A DNA stretch of 64,000 bases from VRUE01 sp035318745 (GTDB lineage Bacteria > Actinomycetota > Thermoleophilia > Solirubrobacterales > 70-9), in assembly GCA_035318745.1 (NCBI GenBank), contig DATHEA010000002.1, forward strand, positions 62,001 through 126,000, in the 5' to 3' direction. Shown one piece after another: positions 1-9,356 of the stretch (positions are counted from its first letter, which is position 1; the number at the start of each line of letters is the position of its first letter). The position numbers and the translations under genes are program-made. The notes below the pieces were generated by a model. The model saw nothing but the letters and a program-made list of their open reading frames with translations. It was not told the origin of the DNA and ran no database searches.

Positions 1-1025
1 CCGCTCTCCTCGCCGCCTTCGCCCTGGCCCCCGTCCTCCTCTCGCACGACGTCTACAGTTACGTCGACTACGCCCGGTTGGGAGTCGTGCGCGGCCTCGA
101 CCCCTACACGCACCCACCCGCCGCGGCGCCGTTCGACCCCGCCTACGCCCGGGTCACCTGGATCGACGAGACCAGCGCCTACGGACCGCTTTTCACGCTG
201 GTCACCTACCCGCTCGCCTGGCTGCCCGTGTGGACCGCTGTCGCGGCGCTGAAGGCCATCGCCGCTCTCTCGGTGCTGGGAATCGCCGTCCTGGTCGCCC
301 GCCTCGCGCCATCCCGCGGCGTATCGCCACTCGGCGCCGCGGCATTCGTGGCCCTGAACCCGCTGGTCCTGATCCACGTGGTGGGCGGCGCCCACAACGA
401 CGGCCTGGCGATGCTGCCGGCGACGATCGGCATCGCCGCGATGCTCGCGTCCCGCGAGGCCAGCGCAGGTGCAACCTTCGTAGCGGCCTTCGCCATAAAG
501 GCCCCAGCGGCCCTGGCCTCCCCTTTCGCCCTCCTAAGCACGCCGCCGACGGGCCGAAAACCCACGAAATACGTGGGAAATGGGCCCATCGGCGATCGGG
601 GACGGCTGCTCCTGGGGGCGGGCGGAGCGGCGCTTGCGCTAGGCCTTGCAGCCTACGCGGCCTTCGGCTGGAATTGGCTCGACGCGATCGGGCTGGCCGG
701 GGAAACCCAGCACCGCACCAGCCACATGAGCATCCCGATCACCGTCGCCCGCCTAACCGGCCTCGATCCAACCGCAGTCCGCGCCACGGCCCTCGCCCTC
801 TTCGCAGCCGTCTTCATCTACCTACTCGCCTGGACCTGGCGCGGCAACGACTGGCTCAGAGCAGCAGCCTGGGCAAGCTTCGCCCTCCTAATAGCCACCG
901 CCTGGCTCCTACCCTGGTATCTGATCTGGGCCCTACCCCTAGTTGCCCTATCGAGAGACCGCCCCCTACAGCTACTAACCCTCGCCCTGACCGCCTACCA
1001 GCTCCCCGCCCGCCTACCGCTTTAG
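1..1025 (+). CDS. Polytopic membrane glycosyltransferase, GT-C/MptB-like (5' end outside the window)
   Basis: The frame is open from the first bases of the window, so the N-terminus is missing. The motif HDVYSYVDYARL followed by GLDPYTHPP is typical of polyprenol-phosphomannose-dependent alpha-1,6-mannosyltransferases of the MptB type, where the Asp lies in the first extracytoplasmic loop. Several hydrophobic helices follow, ending in a Trp-rich segment (WLLPWYLIWALPL), consistent with a GT-C integral membrane enzyme transferring sugars from a lipid carrier outside the membrane. The exact sugar and acceptor cannot be read from the sequence. It converges on the next gene, with a long hairpin repeat between them. 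Confidence 0.7.
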   Translation, partial: ALLAAFALAPVLLSHDVYSYVDYARLGVVRGLDPYTHPPAAAPFDPAYARVTWIDETSAYGPLFTLVTYPLAWLPVWTAVAALKAIAALSVLGIAVLVARLAPSRGVSPLGAAAFVALNPLVLIHVVGGAHNDGLAMLPATIGIAAMLASREASAGATFVAAFAIKAPAALASPFALLSTPPTGRKPTKYVGNGPIGDRGRLLLGAGGAALALGLAAYAAFGWNWLDAIGLAGETQHRTSHMSIPITVARLTGLDPTAVRATALALFAAVFIYLLAWTWRGNDWLRAAAWASFALLIATAWLLPWYLIWALPLVALSRDRPLQLLTLALTAYQLPARLPL

Positions 1026-1051
1026 GCAGCGGCGGCTCGGACGCGTCGATC

Positions 1052-1192
1052 GGGGAGGCGTGGGGTGGGTCCGAGGGAGCCTCGCGAAGCGGCTCCGCAG
1101 AGTAATTCTCACCGCGAAGCGGTCCAACATAGTGAGCGGAGCGTCAGCGAAGCGAACCCAGGCTCCCCTCGGACCCACCCCACGCCTCCTCC
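1052..1192. repeat. Family A hairpin repeat, copy 1
   Basis: Arms at 1052-1082 and 1160-1192 are complementary over about 30 bp with a one-base difference. They enclose a core starting CCTCGCGAAGCGGCTCCGC and ending GCGAAGCGAACCCAGG. It lies between two convergent genes, so it could act as a bidirectional terminator. The core recurs at five other places in the window, but these arms do not. Confidence 0.85.
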
Positions 1193-1200
1193 ACCACCGC

Positions 1201-2286
1201 CTAAAGAATCTCGGGCGTGTGAATCGGCGTCTCGTTGCGGCCAGGCGGACCCTCCGCCTGCTCCTCAGGCGAAGCATGCACAACGCCGGTCGGAATCGAC
1301 CAACCCTCGCGTTTGCCCAGCGCCGTAACCAGGCCGACGTAGAGCAGCTCGACCACGGTCAGCACCCCGCGCACCGCGATCGCGATCAGCGAGCCGACCG
1401 CGAAGCTGTCGCCCACCGCGCCCTTCACTGCCCAGGCGAAGGCCGCATCGCGAATGCCGAGGCCGGCAGGGGCGACGAGGGTGACAAGCGCCGCGACATA
1501 GCCGACCGCCTGCGCCGAGCCCACCGTGAGCACTTCGTTGACGGTGAACGGGATGTCGGTGACCGATCGCGCCACGCAGTACATCCCCAGCGCGACCACC
1601 CCCCAGACGCAGAGGTAGAACAGCGTCATCGCGACGACACCGCGCATCGGCATCACCTCGGGCAGCGGTTCCCGGCCGAAGGCGCGCAGCACCCGGTTGG
1701 CCAGTGGCCCGAAAACGCGCGGGTGCAGCACCCCCAGCGCCAGCGGAATCAGCAGCAGCACAGCCCAGCGCAACGGCTGGCCCTGCAGGTCCGGGTGGCT
1801 GATCAGGAAGTAGGCGGCGAAGACGATCGCCGAGGTGGCGGAGATCGCCTGCTCGTAGACGATGCTCGCGATCGTCACCCGCCGCTGAACCCCAGCACGC
1901 TCTGAGAGCAGCACACGGCCGAGGACGTAGAGGACGCTGCCAGGCACGTAGCGAGCGAGCAGCGGCTGGCCCCATGCGACCTGGGCCCGCCCGTGCCCGA
2001 TCCGGTAGCCGAGGAAGCGCAGGATCAGGTCCCAGCCGACAGCGCTGAGTGCGTAGAAGAGGGGCAGGAAGACGAAGGCGGGAATCAGCCAGAGGACATG
2101 GAAGTGGACGCCCTTGTCCTTGATCTCGGCCCACTGGTCGACCACGGTGAGGACGAGGAAGCCAAAGATGACGATCGCGATGCCGAGCTGGATCGCAAGG
2201 CGGACGCGCTTGCTACGGGGGGGTCGGGTGCCGAAGCGGGCGCCCGCTTCACCGAGCCTATGTAGGAGTGGTCGGTCCTCTGCCAC
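1201..2286 (-). CDS. Flippase-like membrane protein (LPG synthase transmembrane domain, UPF0104 family)
   Basis: A 361-residue polytopic protein with about eight hydrophobic segments. The central motif ARYVPGSVLYVLGR followed by RRVTIASIVYEQ is characteristic of the transmembrane half of lysylphosphatidylglycerol synthases and the related UPF0104 flippase-like family, which lack the cytosolic aminoacyl-transfer domain. There is no such domain here, so a lipid-handling or transport role is more likely than lipid lysinylation. It is transcribed leftward, divergently from thiL. The substrate is unknown. Confidence 0.75.
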   Translation of the reverse strand: MAEDRPLLHRLGEAGARFGTRPPRSKRVRLAIQLGIAIVIFGFLVLTVVDQWAEIKDKGVHFHVLWLIPAFVFLPLFYALSAVGWDLILRFLGYRIGHGRAQVAWGQPLLARYVPGSVLYVLGRVLLSERAGVQRRVTIASIVYEQAISATSAIVFAAYFLISHPDLQGQPLRWAVLLLIPLALGVLHPRVFGPLANRVLRAFGREPLPEVMPMRGVVAMTLFYLCVWGVVALGMYCVARSVTDIPFTVNEVLTVGSAQAVGYVAALVTLVAPAGLGIRDAAFAWAVKGAVGDSFAVGSLIAIAVRGVLTVVELLYVGLVTALGKREGWSIPTGVVHASPEEQAEGPPGRNETPIHTPEIL

Positions 2287-2350
2287 GTTTGTCGCACCTT
2301 AGTGAGATCGGGGGCTGCTACTCGGTACCCGCAGCGGGGAGAATGGCTGC

Positions 2351-3277
2351 ATGGGCGAGTTCGAGCTCCTGGATCGCATACGGGCGCGACTGCCGCAACC
2401 CGGCCCTCGCGTGCTGCTCGGCAGCGGCGACGACGCCGCCGTCACCGTGCCCGGCGGAGCCACCGCCACCTCGGTCGACGCCCTTGTCGACGGCGTCCAC
2501 TTCCGGCGCGAGTGGAGCAGCCCGGCGCAGATCGGCGCCAAGGCGCTTGCCGTGGCCCTCTCAGACCTGGCGGCGATGGGTGCTGAGCCCGGCGAGGCCT
2601 ACGTCGTCATCGGCATTCCCACCGACCTCGACGAGAACGGCTGCCTGGAGCTGCTGGACGGAATCGCGCAGGTCGCCGAGACGACCGGCGCGACGCTGGC
2701 CGGCGGAGACGTCACGCGCGCGCCGGTCCTGACCTTGGCGATGACGGTCGTCGGCCACGCGAAGAGCGCGGATGATCTGGTGACGCGATCCGGAGCCCAA
2801 GTGGGCGACGTGCTGGTAGTGACCGGCGAGCTCGGCGGGGCGGCGGCCGGGCTCCTCTCCCTCGAAACAAATGAAGAACGCCCCGAGCTGATTGCGCGAC
2901 AGCTCGAACCGAAGCCGCGCCTTGCAGAGGGCAGGATGCTGGCGAGAGCAGGAGCCACCGCGATGATCGATCTCAGCGACGGGCTCGGTGGAGACGCAAA
3001 TCACCTTGCCCAGGCGAGCGGGGTCAGCCTACGGATCGACGCAACGGCGCTTCCCCTCGCCGATGGGGTCACCGACCTGACCCTGGCCGTCTCTGGCGGC
3101 GAAGACTACGAGCTTCTCGCCGCATTACCCGAGGAGCGGCTTGCGGACGCGGTAGCGGCGGTCGAGAGCCACGGCGGGCTGGTGCGGATCGGCGCGGTCA
3201 TCGCCGGCGAAGGGGTCGAGATCAGGCTGCCTGGCGGCGAGCTGCTGGAGTCGAAGGGATTCGACCAGCTGGGCTGA
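2351..3277 (+). CDS. thiL: Thiamine-monophosphate kinase
   Basis: ThiL phosphorylates thiamine monophosphate to the active cofactor thiamine diphosphate using ATP. The 308-residue length is normal. Visible landmarks are the N-terminal GSGDDAAV metal/phosphate motif, GDVLVVTGELGGAAAG in the middle, MIDLSDGLGGDANHL, and the C-terminal SGGEDYELL motif. The ATG is preceded at 2339-2344 by GAGAAT, six bases upstream, matching the leaderless promoter spacing seen elsewhere in the window. It stands alone among unrelated genes. Its 3' end overlaps a possible small antisense gene. Confidence 0.93.
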   Translation: MGEFELLDRIRARLPQPGPRVLLGSGDDAAVTVPGGATATSVDALVDGVHFRREWSSPAQIGAKALAVALSDLAAMGAEPGEAYVVIGIPTDLDENGCLELLDGIAQVAETTGATLAGGDVTRAPVLTLAMTVVGHAKSADDLVTRSGAQVGDVLVVTGELGGAAAGLLSLETNEERPELIARQLEPKPRLAEGRMLARAGATAMIDLSDGLGGDANHLAQASGVSLRIDATALPLADGVTDLTLAVSGGEDYELLAALPEERLADAVAAVESHGGLVRIGAVIAGEGVEIRLPGGELLESKGFDQLG

Positions 3278-3410
3278 TCGCCGCTCCGATGAGCAAGCTT
3301 CGCACGCCACGACGGCGCAACATGGCCTCCGCCACCAGCTGCGGCTGGGGCTGATACCGGCCATCTTCGATCAGGCTCTTCAGGTGTAGCTGCTGCGTCA
3401 TGAGCTTCAT
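3222..3410 (-). CDS. Possible small FlgM-like protein, 62 aa
   Basis: This short frame on the reverse strand reads LKSLIEDGRYQPQPQLVAEA followed by MLRRRG, which resembles the C-terminal sigma-binding helix of FlgM-type anti-sigma factors (Ile-x2-Gly-x-Tyr ... Val-Ala-x-Ala-Met-Leu). A GGAG sequence lies about five bases before the ATG. Its last 56 bases overlap the 3' end of thiL on the opposite strand, and the C-terminal twenty residues look like read-through. No flagellar genes are visible nearby. The resemblance is real but short, so the gene remains tentative. Confidence 0.4.
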   Translation of the reverse strand: MKLMTQQLHLKSLIEDGRYQPQPQLVAEAMLRRRGVRSLLIGAAISPAGRIPSTPAARRQAA

Positions 3411-3485
3411 ATCGGCTCCATACCCGGCAACCTTAGTTCTTGGTACTAGCACATCCGTCCAAGTCGGCATATGCGCCTGCCGGAC

Positions 3486-3491
3486 TACTCT
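3486..3491 (+). promoter_or_regulatory. -10 box of a leaderless promoter (response regulator operon)
   Basis: TACTCT is followed by six bases and then the ATG at 3498. This fits the TANNNT-N6-start pattern of many genes in the window and favours the start at 3498 over the ATG at 3471, which lies upstream of the box. Confidence 0.55.
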
Positions 3492-3497
3492 TCCTCT

Positions 3498-4189
<692 letters not shown>

Positions 4190-4193
<4 letters not shown>

Positions 4194-5248
4194 AAGGCCT
4201 GCGTCTCACCCCGCTCGGCAGCAGGATCACGACTGCGTCGCTGTCGATCGGGGCCGGGACGTCGATCATCGTCTACGTCTGGGTCGTGGTCATCGAGGGC
4301 CACCGCAGCGCCGGGGGCCCGATTCTGGTCGGCGCCCTGTTTGCCCTGCTGATGGCCCTCGGCGTCGGCATCTACTCCGCCCAGGTGGTCGCCCAGCGGG
4401 TGAGGCGGATCGAGGATGCCGCCCGCGCCGTGGCCGATGGCGACTTCGCCGCCCGCATCCCGGTCGACTCCTCTGGCCAGCTCGGACAGCTCGCCCGAAC
4501 GTTCAACGAGATGCAGCGCCGGCTCGCCGAGCTGGACAGCGCCCGCAAGCAGTTCATCGCCAACGCCTCGCACGAGCTGCGCACGCCGATCTTCAGCCTC
4601 GGCGGCTTCGTCGAGCTGCTCGACGAGGATGACCCGAGCCCGGAGGAGCGGGCCGAGTTCGTGCGCACGATGCGCCAGCAGATCGAGCGACTGACGAAGC
4701 TCACCGCCGACCTGCTCAACCTCTCCCAGCTCGACGCCGGCGGGATCGTGATGGCGATCCACAGCGTCGACCTCAGCTCGCTGGCCCGCGACGTGGCGCG
4801 CGAGTTCGGCGCCCGCGCCGACCTGCGCGGATCGCGCCTGGAGCTGCGCACGCCGGACCGGCCGGTGATCGCCGTCGCCGACCCCGACCGGGTGCGGCAG
4901 ATCATCCGTATCCTCCTCGACAACGCCCTCACCCATACCCCCGAGGGCACCAGCGTCACCGTGACCATCTACTCCGTCAACCAGCGCGCCGAGCTGACCG
5001 TCTCCGACGACGGCAGCGGTATCCCCCAGCGGGTGCAAAAGCGCATCTTCGAGCGCTTCTACACGGCCGACTCCGCCGGCGGCTCCGGACTCGGCCTGGC
5101 AATCGCCCGCGAGCTGGCGCAGCGGATGGACGGGCGCATCGCGATCTCCTCCAGCCGCCGCTTCACCGCCTTCACGCTCGACCTTCCACACGCGCCTCCC
5201 GGAGCGCCGGCGGCGGTCGCCGCCGACCCGGCGAAGGCCCCCGCGTGA
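4190..5248 (+). CDS. Membrane sensor histidine kinase
   Basis: A 352-residue kinase partnered with the preceding response regulator. Two transmembrane segments lie at roughly residues 13-35 and 44-66 with only a very short loop between them, so there is almost no extracytoplasmic sensor domain. A HAMP linker follows (about 66-118), then the phospho-acceptor H128 in NASHELRTP. The ATPase lobe has the N box DNALTHTPEG and the glycine-rich motifs SDDGSGIP and SGLGLAIAR. The short loop suggests sensing within the membrane or through another protein, possibly the downstream protease. It overlaps both neighbours by four bases. Confidence 0.92.
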
Positions 5249-6396
5249 GCAGGCATCGCGTCGTCTCAGCAGCGCTGCCGGCGCTGCTGGCTCTGGCCCT
5301 GCTTGCGGGCTGTGGCGGCAGCAACGCCGGCAGCCCGGGAACCGGCTCTGTAGAAGCGACGAAGACGACAACCCAGGTCGTCGTGCAGGCGGCCAGCGAG
5401 GGATTCGACGCGGCGAAGGTCTACCGCGAAGCCTCTCCAGGCGTGGTCACGATCCGCTCGATCTTCGACCAAAGCGCCGCCGAAGGCTCCGGCTTCGTCC
5501 TCGACACCAAGGGCAGGATCGTGACCAACGCCCACGTCGTCACCGACGGCGAAGGCACCGACCGCAAGGAGGCGAAAGCGGTCTTCGTCGAGTTCCCCGA
5601 TCGCAACGAGGTGGCGGCGAAGATCGTCGGTTTCGACCCGTTTGCCGACGTCGCCCTGCTCGAAGTGAAGCCCGACGGCTTCGCTCTGCACCCACTCGAG
5701 CTCGGCGACGATCACGACCTCGTCGTGGGCCAGCCGGTGGCCGCGATCGGCAACCCGTTCGGCGAGCAGTCGTCGCTCTCGGTCGGAATCGTCTCGGCGA
5801 TCGACCGCTCGGTCGGCTCGCTTACCCAGTTCCAGATCGAGGGCGCGATCCAGACCGACGCCTCGATCAACCCCGGCAACTCCGGTGGACCCCTGCTCGA
5901 AGCCGGCGCCCGCGTCGTCGGCATCAACCAGCAGATCGAGACCGACTCCGGCGCCAACAACGGCGTCGGCTTCGCGGTGCCGATCTCGGCGGTCAAGCGC
6001 TCCCTCGCACAGCTCGAGCGGAATGGCAGCGTCGAATACGCCTACGTCGGCGTCAGCACGCAGGCGCTCTATCCGCAGCTCGCCGCCAAGCTCGGCCTCG
6101 ACGCCGATCACGGAGGCCTGCTGGCCGAAGTGATTCCCGGCGGGCCGGCTGACGAAGCAGGCTTGAAGGGCGGCGACGAAAAAGTCCGTTTTCAGGGGAT
6201 TCCGTACCAGGCCGGCGGCGACACGATCCTCGCCATAAATGGCCATCAGATCGTCGAACCGGACGACCTTGCCCGCTACATCTCCGACTTCCAGCCGGGC
6301 GAAAGGGTCGAACTCGCCGTTCTCCACGACAACGGCAATCGGGAAACCGTGGAGGTCACGTTGAGTAAGCGCCCGGTCGCCGAACCCGGCAGTTGA
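5245..6396 (+). CDS. HtrA/DegP-type serine protease lipoprotein with PDZ domain
   Basis: A 383-residue envelope protease. The signal sequence ends in a lipobox (LLAGC, Cys23), so it is probably lipid-anchored on the outer face of the membrane. The trypsin-like domain carries the triad H97 (TNAHVV), D135 (FADVALL) and S213 (GNSGGP), and a single PDZ domain spans about 262-378. It starts with GTG overlapping the kinase stop (GTGA), so protease and two-component system are co-transcribed. This arrangement is known for envelope-stress systems. Whether the protease is the target or modulator of the pair is inference. Confidence 0.92.
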   Translation: MSRHRVVSAALPALLALALLAGCGGSNAGSPGTGSVEATKTTTQVVVQAASEGFDAAKVYREASPGVVTIRSIFDQSAAEGSGFVLDTKGRIVTNAHVVTDGEGTDRKEAKAVFVEFPDRNEVAAKIVGFDPFADVALLEVKPDGFALHPLELGDDHDLVVGQPVAAIGNPFGEQSSLSVGIVSAIDRSVGSLTQFQIEGAIQTDASINPGNSGGPLLEAGARVVGINQQIETDSGANNGVGFAVPISAVKRSLAQLERNGSVEYAYVGVSTQALYPQLAAKLGLDADHGGLLAEVIPGGPADEAGLKGGDEKVRFQGIPYQAGGDTILAINGHQIVEPDDLARYISDFQPGERVELAVLHDNGNRETVEVTLSKRPVAEPGS

Positions 6397-6440
6397 GCAG
6401 CCGCTCGCCGTCCAGCCGCCGTTGCCTGTAGAAATCGCCG

Positions 6441-7649
6441 ATGCTTCAGGAAGTCTCCCTCGGCCAGAAGTCCCTCTCCGACTACACCCACATTGCTGGG
6501 AAGGAATTGAGCGAACGCATCCGCGAGCTGGCAAAGCCACTCGAGGGACAGCGCGTACTCCATGTCAGCGCCACCGCTTTCGGTGGCGGGGTCTCGGAGA
6601 TTCTCTACACGATCGTGCCGCTGATGCGCGATGCCGGGATCGACGCCCACTGGCACGTGATCTTCGGCAAGGAGGAGTTCTTCAACGCGACCAAGCTCCT
6701 GCACAACTCGCTGCAGGGCGCCGAGGAGACGCTGAGCGACGAGCAGTGGGCGGTGTTCGACGAAATCAACGCGATAAACGCGGAGGGTCTGAAAGGCGAG
6801 TGGGACACGATCATCGTCCACGACCCACAGCCGATCGGCCTGCGTCGCGGCGCCACGGAGAAGAGCCGTAACTGGGTCTGGCGCTGCCACATCGATCTCT
6901 CCGAGCCCAACCCGGCGCCGATCGCCCGCCTGCAACCGCTGATTGAAGAGTACGACGCGACGGTCTGGCACATGCCCACCTACGTTCCGAACGGGATGAA
7001 CGGCCACGACGGCGTCCGCATCGTTCCGCCGGCGATCGATCCGCTCTCGCCGAAGAACATGGCCTTCTCGCCCGATGACGCCGCCTACGTCTGCAACCAG
7101 TTCGGGATCGACGTCGACCGCCCGCTGATCACCCAGGTCTCGCGCTTCGACCCCTGGAAGGACCCGATCGGGGTGATCGACGCCTACCGCGAGGTGACCG
7201 CCGAGATGCCAGACGTGCAGCTGGCGCTGGTCGGCTCGATGGCGACCGACGATCCCGAGGGCTGGGACTTCTTCCAGCAGACCGTCGAGTACGCCGATGG
7301 CGACCCCGACATCAAGATCCTCAACAACCTCAACAACGTAGGCGCGATCGAGGTCAACGCCTTCCAGTCGCAGTCCGACGTCTGCCTTCAGAAGTCGATC
7401 CGCGAGGGTTTCGGTCTGACCGTCACCGAGGCGCTCTGGAAGGGCCGGCCGACGGTGGCCGGCAACGTCGGCGGCATCCCGCTGCAGATCGAGGACGGGG
7501 TCAGCGGCTATCTGGTCAACTCGCCGTCTGAGTGCGCGCAGCGCTGCATCCAGATCCTCGCCGACCCGGAGTTGGGCAAGCGGCTGGGCAAGGCAGGCAA
7601 GGAACACGCTCGCCGCGAGTTCCTCTCGCCGCGCCTGCTGCGCGACTGA
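6441..7649 (+). CDS. Trehalose synthase, glycosyltransferase type (TreT-like), with premature stop
   Basis: A GT4-fold glycosyltransferase resembling TreT-type trehalose synthases, which join a nucleotide-activated glucose to glucose. Motifs include AFGGGVSEIL near the N-terminus, IIVHDPQPIGL, the linker SRFDPWKDPIGVIDAYREV and the donor-binding KSIREGFGLTVTEALWKGRP. The reading frame meets TGA at 7647-7649 directly after LLRD, then stays open for nine codons to TAG at 7677-7679; family members usually have Trp at the stop position. The protein is therefore about ten residues short, or the TGA is an error or is suppressed. It sits beside otsA, giving a second trehalose route. TAGAAA six bases before the ATG suggests a leaderless mRNA. 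Confidence 0.85.
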   Translation: MLQEVSLGQKSLSDYTHIAGKELSERIRELAKPLEGQRVLHVSATAFGGGVSEILYTIVPLMRDAGIDAHWHVIFGKEEFFNATKLLHNSLQGAEETLSDEQWAVFDEINAINAEGLKGEWDTIIVHDPQPIGLRRGATEKSRNWVWRCHIDLSEPNPAPIARLQPLIEEYDATVWHMPTYVPNGMNGHDGVRIVPPAIDPLSPKNMAFSPDDAAYVCNQFGIDVDRPLITQVSRFDPWKDPIGVIDAYREVTAEMPDVQLALVGSMATDDPEGWDFFQQTVEYADGDPDIKILNNLNNVGAIEVNAFQSQSDVCLQKSIREGFGLTVTEALWKGRPTVAGNVGGIPLQIEDGVSGYLVNSPSECAQRCIQILADPELGKRLGKAGKEHARREFLSPRLLRD

Positions 7650-7711
7650 CTGCAGCTGCTGACCGAGCTCAACGAGTAGCGGGTCACCGATCGGGGTAGG
7701 CTGAGAGGCCG

Positions 7712-9175
7712 ATGCCCGAATCCGATCCGCTGATCATCGTCTCCAACCGCGGGCCGGCCCAGTTCGAGCGCGACGAGAGGGGCGAGCGCACGGTGCGCCG
7801 CGGCGGCGGCGGCCTGGTGACGGCGCTCTCCGGGCTCGTCTCACACCGGGAGGCGCTCTGGATCGCCTCGGCGATGACCGACGAGGACGTCGCCGTATCC
7901 GAAGAGCGCGGCGGACCGGTTGAGCTCTCGATCGACGGGATCGATTACAAGGTGCTCCTGGTCGGCAGCGATCCCGTCGCCTACGACGGCTTCTACAACG
8001 TGATCGCCAACCCGATCCTCTGGTTCATCCAGCACTACCTCTGGGACCTCTCCAACGCTCCCGACATCCGTCAGGAGGAGCTCGACGCCTGGGACGACGG
8101 CTACCAGGCCGTCAACCGCGACATCGCCCGCGCCGTGCTCGGCCAGATCGAGGGGCGCGAGCGGCCGCTGGTGATGCTCCACGACTACCACCTCTACACG
8201 GTGCCGGGGATGATCCGGGCCGAGCGCCCCGACGCCTTCCTGCACCACTTCGTCCACATTCCCTGGTCGCAGCCGGACAGCTGGCGAATCCTGCCTGGCC
8301 GGATCCGCGAGGCGATCTTCCGCGGCATGCTCGCCAACGACATCATCGGCTTCCACACCCACGCCTACTGCATCAACTTCATCCGCTGCTGCGACGAACT
8401 GCTCGAGGTCGACGTCGACTACGACCGCTGCCTGGTGCGGCACGCCGGTGGGGAGACCGTGGCTCGCGCCTATCCACTCTCGATCGACGCCGAGCGGCTG
8501 CGTCGCGCGGCGGATTCGCCCGAGGTGGCGGCGGCGGAGCGCGAGGTGCTGGAGCGCCGCCGCGAGCACTTGATCATCCGCGTCGACCGCGCCGACCTCT
8601 CCAAGAACGTGCTGCGCGGCTTCACCGCCTTCGACACCTTCCTCACCCAGCACCCGGAGTTCCGCGAGAAGGTGACCTTCATCGCCCACCTGCAGCCGTC
8701 GCGCCAGGACGTGCCCGAGTACACCGAGTATCTGGAGAAAATCGAGGCGCTTGTGGCCGTCGTCAACCACAAGCACGGCACCACCGACTGGATGCCGATC
8801 GACCTCAAGATCTACGAGAACTTCCCCGAGGCCGTCGCCCGCTACAAGCACTTCGACCTGCTGATGGTCAACTCGATCTTCGACGGGATGAACCTCGTCG
8901 CCAAGGAGGCGCCGGCCGTCAACACCCGTGGCGGCGTCCTGATGCTCTCCGAGAACACCGGCTCGCACGAGGAGCTTGCCGACTGCGTCCTCTCTGTCAA
9001 TCCCTTCGACATCCAGGAGCAGGCCGACGCGATCCACCGGGCGCTGACGATGGAGCCCGAGGAGCGTCAACTGCGAGCACAGCATCTGAAGGAGATCATC
9101 TACTCGCGCAATCCAGGCGATTGGGTCGACGAGCAGCTGAAGGACATTGCTGAGCTTCGGGAGGCTGTTGCGTGA
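7712..9175 (+). CDS. otsA: Trehalose-6-phosphate synthase (GT20)
   Basis: A 487-residue GT20 retaining glycosyltransferase making trehalose 6-phosphate (or a related sugar phosphate) from a nucleotide-glucose and glucose 6-phosphate. Family motifs are the N-terminal VSNRGP with RRGGGGLVTAL for the sugar phosphate, HDYHLYTVPGMIR, HFVHIPWS, IIGFHTHAY, the VDRADLSKN segment and the donor-binding DGMNLVAKE. TAGGCT nine bases before the ATG suggests leaderless initiation. No trehalose-6-phosphate phosphatase gene is visible in the window. The stop codon lies in the left arm of a hairpin repeat. Confidence 0.9.
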   Translation: MPESDPLIIVSNRGPAQFERDERGERTVRRGGGGLVTALSGLVSHREALWIASAMTDEDVAVSEERGGPVELSIDGIDYKVLLVGSDPVAYDGFYNVIANPILWFIQHYLWDLSNAPDIRQEELDAWDDGYQAVNRDIARAVLGQIEGRERPLVMLHDYHLYTVPGMIRAERPDAFLHHFVHIPWSQPDSWRILPGRIREAIFRGMLANDIIGFHTHAYCINFIRCCDELLEVDVDYDRCLVRHAGGETVARAYPLSIDAERLRRAADSPEVAAAEREVLERRREHLIIRVDRADLSKNVLRGFTAFDTFLTQHPEFREKVTFIAHLQPSRQDVPEYTEYLEKIEALVAVVNHKHGTTDWMPIDLKIYENFPEAVARYKHFDLLMVNSIFDGMNLVAKEAPAVNTRGGVLMLSENTGSHEELADCVLSVNPFDIQEQADAIHRALTMEPEERQLRAQHLKEIIYSRNPGDWVDEQLKDIAELREAVA

Positions 9176-9305
9176 GGGGCCGGGAGTGGTCTCGCTGGAA
9201 CCCAAATCCCGCCTGCGGCGGGATTGATTTGGTGCCGCTTCGCGGCTGATAGACACTCTGCGGAGCCGCTTCGCGAGGCTCCATCAAGACCACTCCCGGC
9301 CCCTC
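9174..9305. repeat. Family A hairpin repeat, copy 2
   Basis: The arms at 9174-9192 and 9287-9305 are a perfect 19-bp inverted repeat (left arm GAGGGGCCGGGAGTGGTCT). The left arm begins inside the otsA stop codon. The core is in reverse orientation relative to copy 1 and contains a variant internal hairpin (CCCGCCTGCGGCGGG). It probably terminates otsA. Confidence 0.85.
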
Positions 9306-9356
9306 TCTCCATAGCTTCTGGGGGAGAAGTCCTTGAGCTGGGGACTTAGTGGCTGC

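Noticed and set aside
541..600. Short hairpin (CCCACG / CGTGGG) within the first glycosyltransferase gene
   Set aside because: Only six perfect base pairs, and the outer pairing is weak; not distinguishable from chance in GC-rich coding DNA.
1060..1905. Forward frame beginning in the first repeat and running antisense to the flippase-like gene
   Set aside because: Low-complexity Arg/His/Gln translation; it lies over a clear membrane-protein gene on the other strand.
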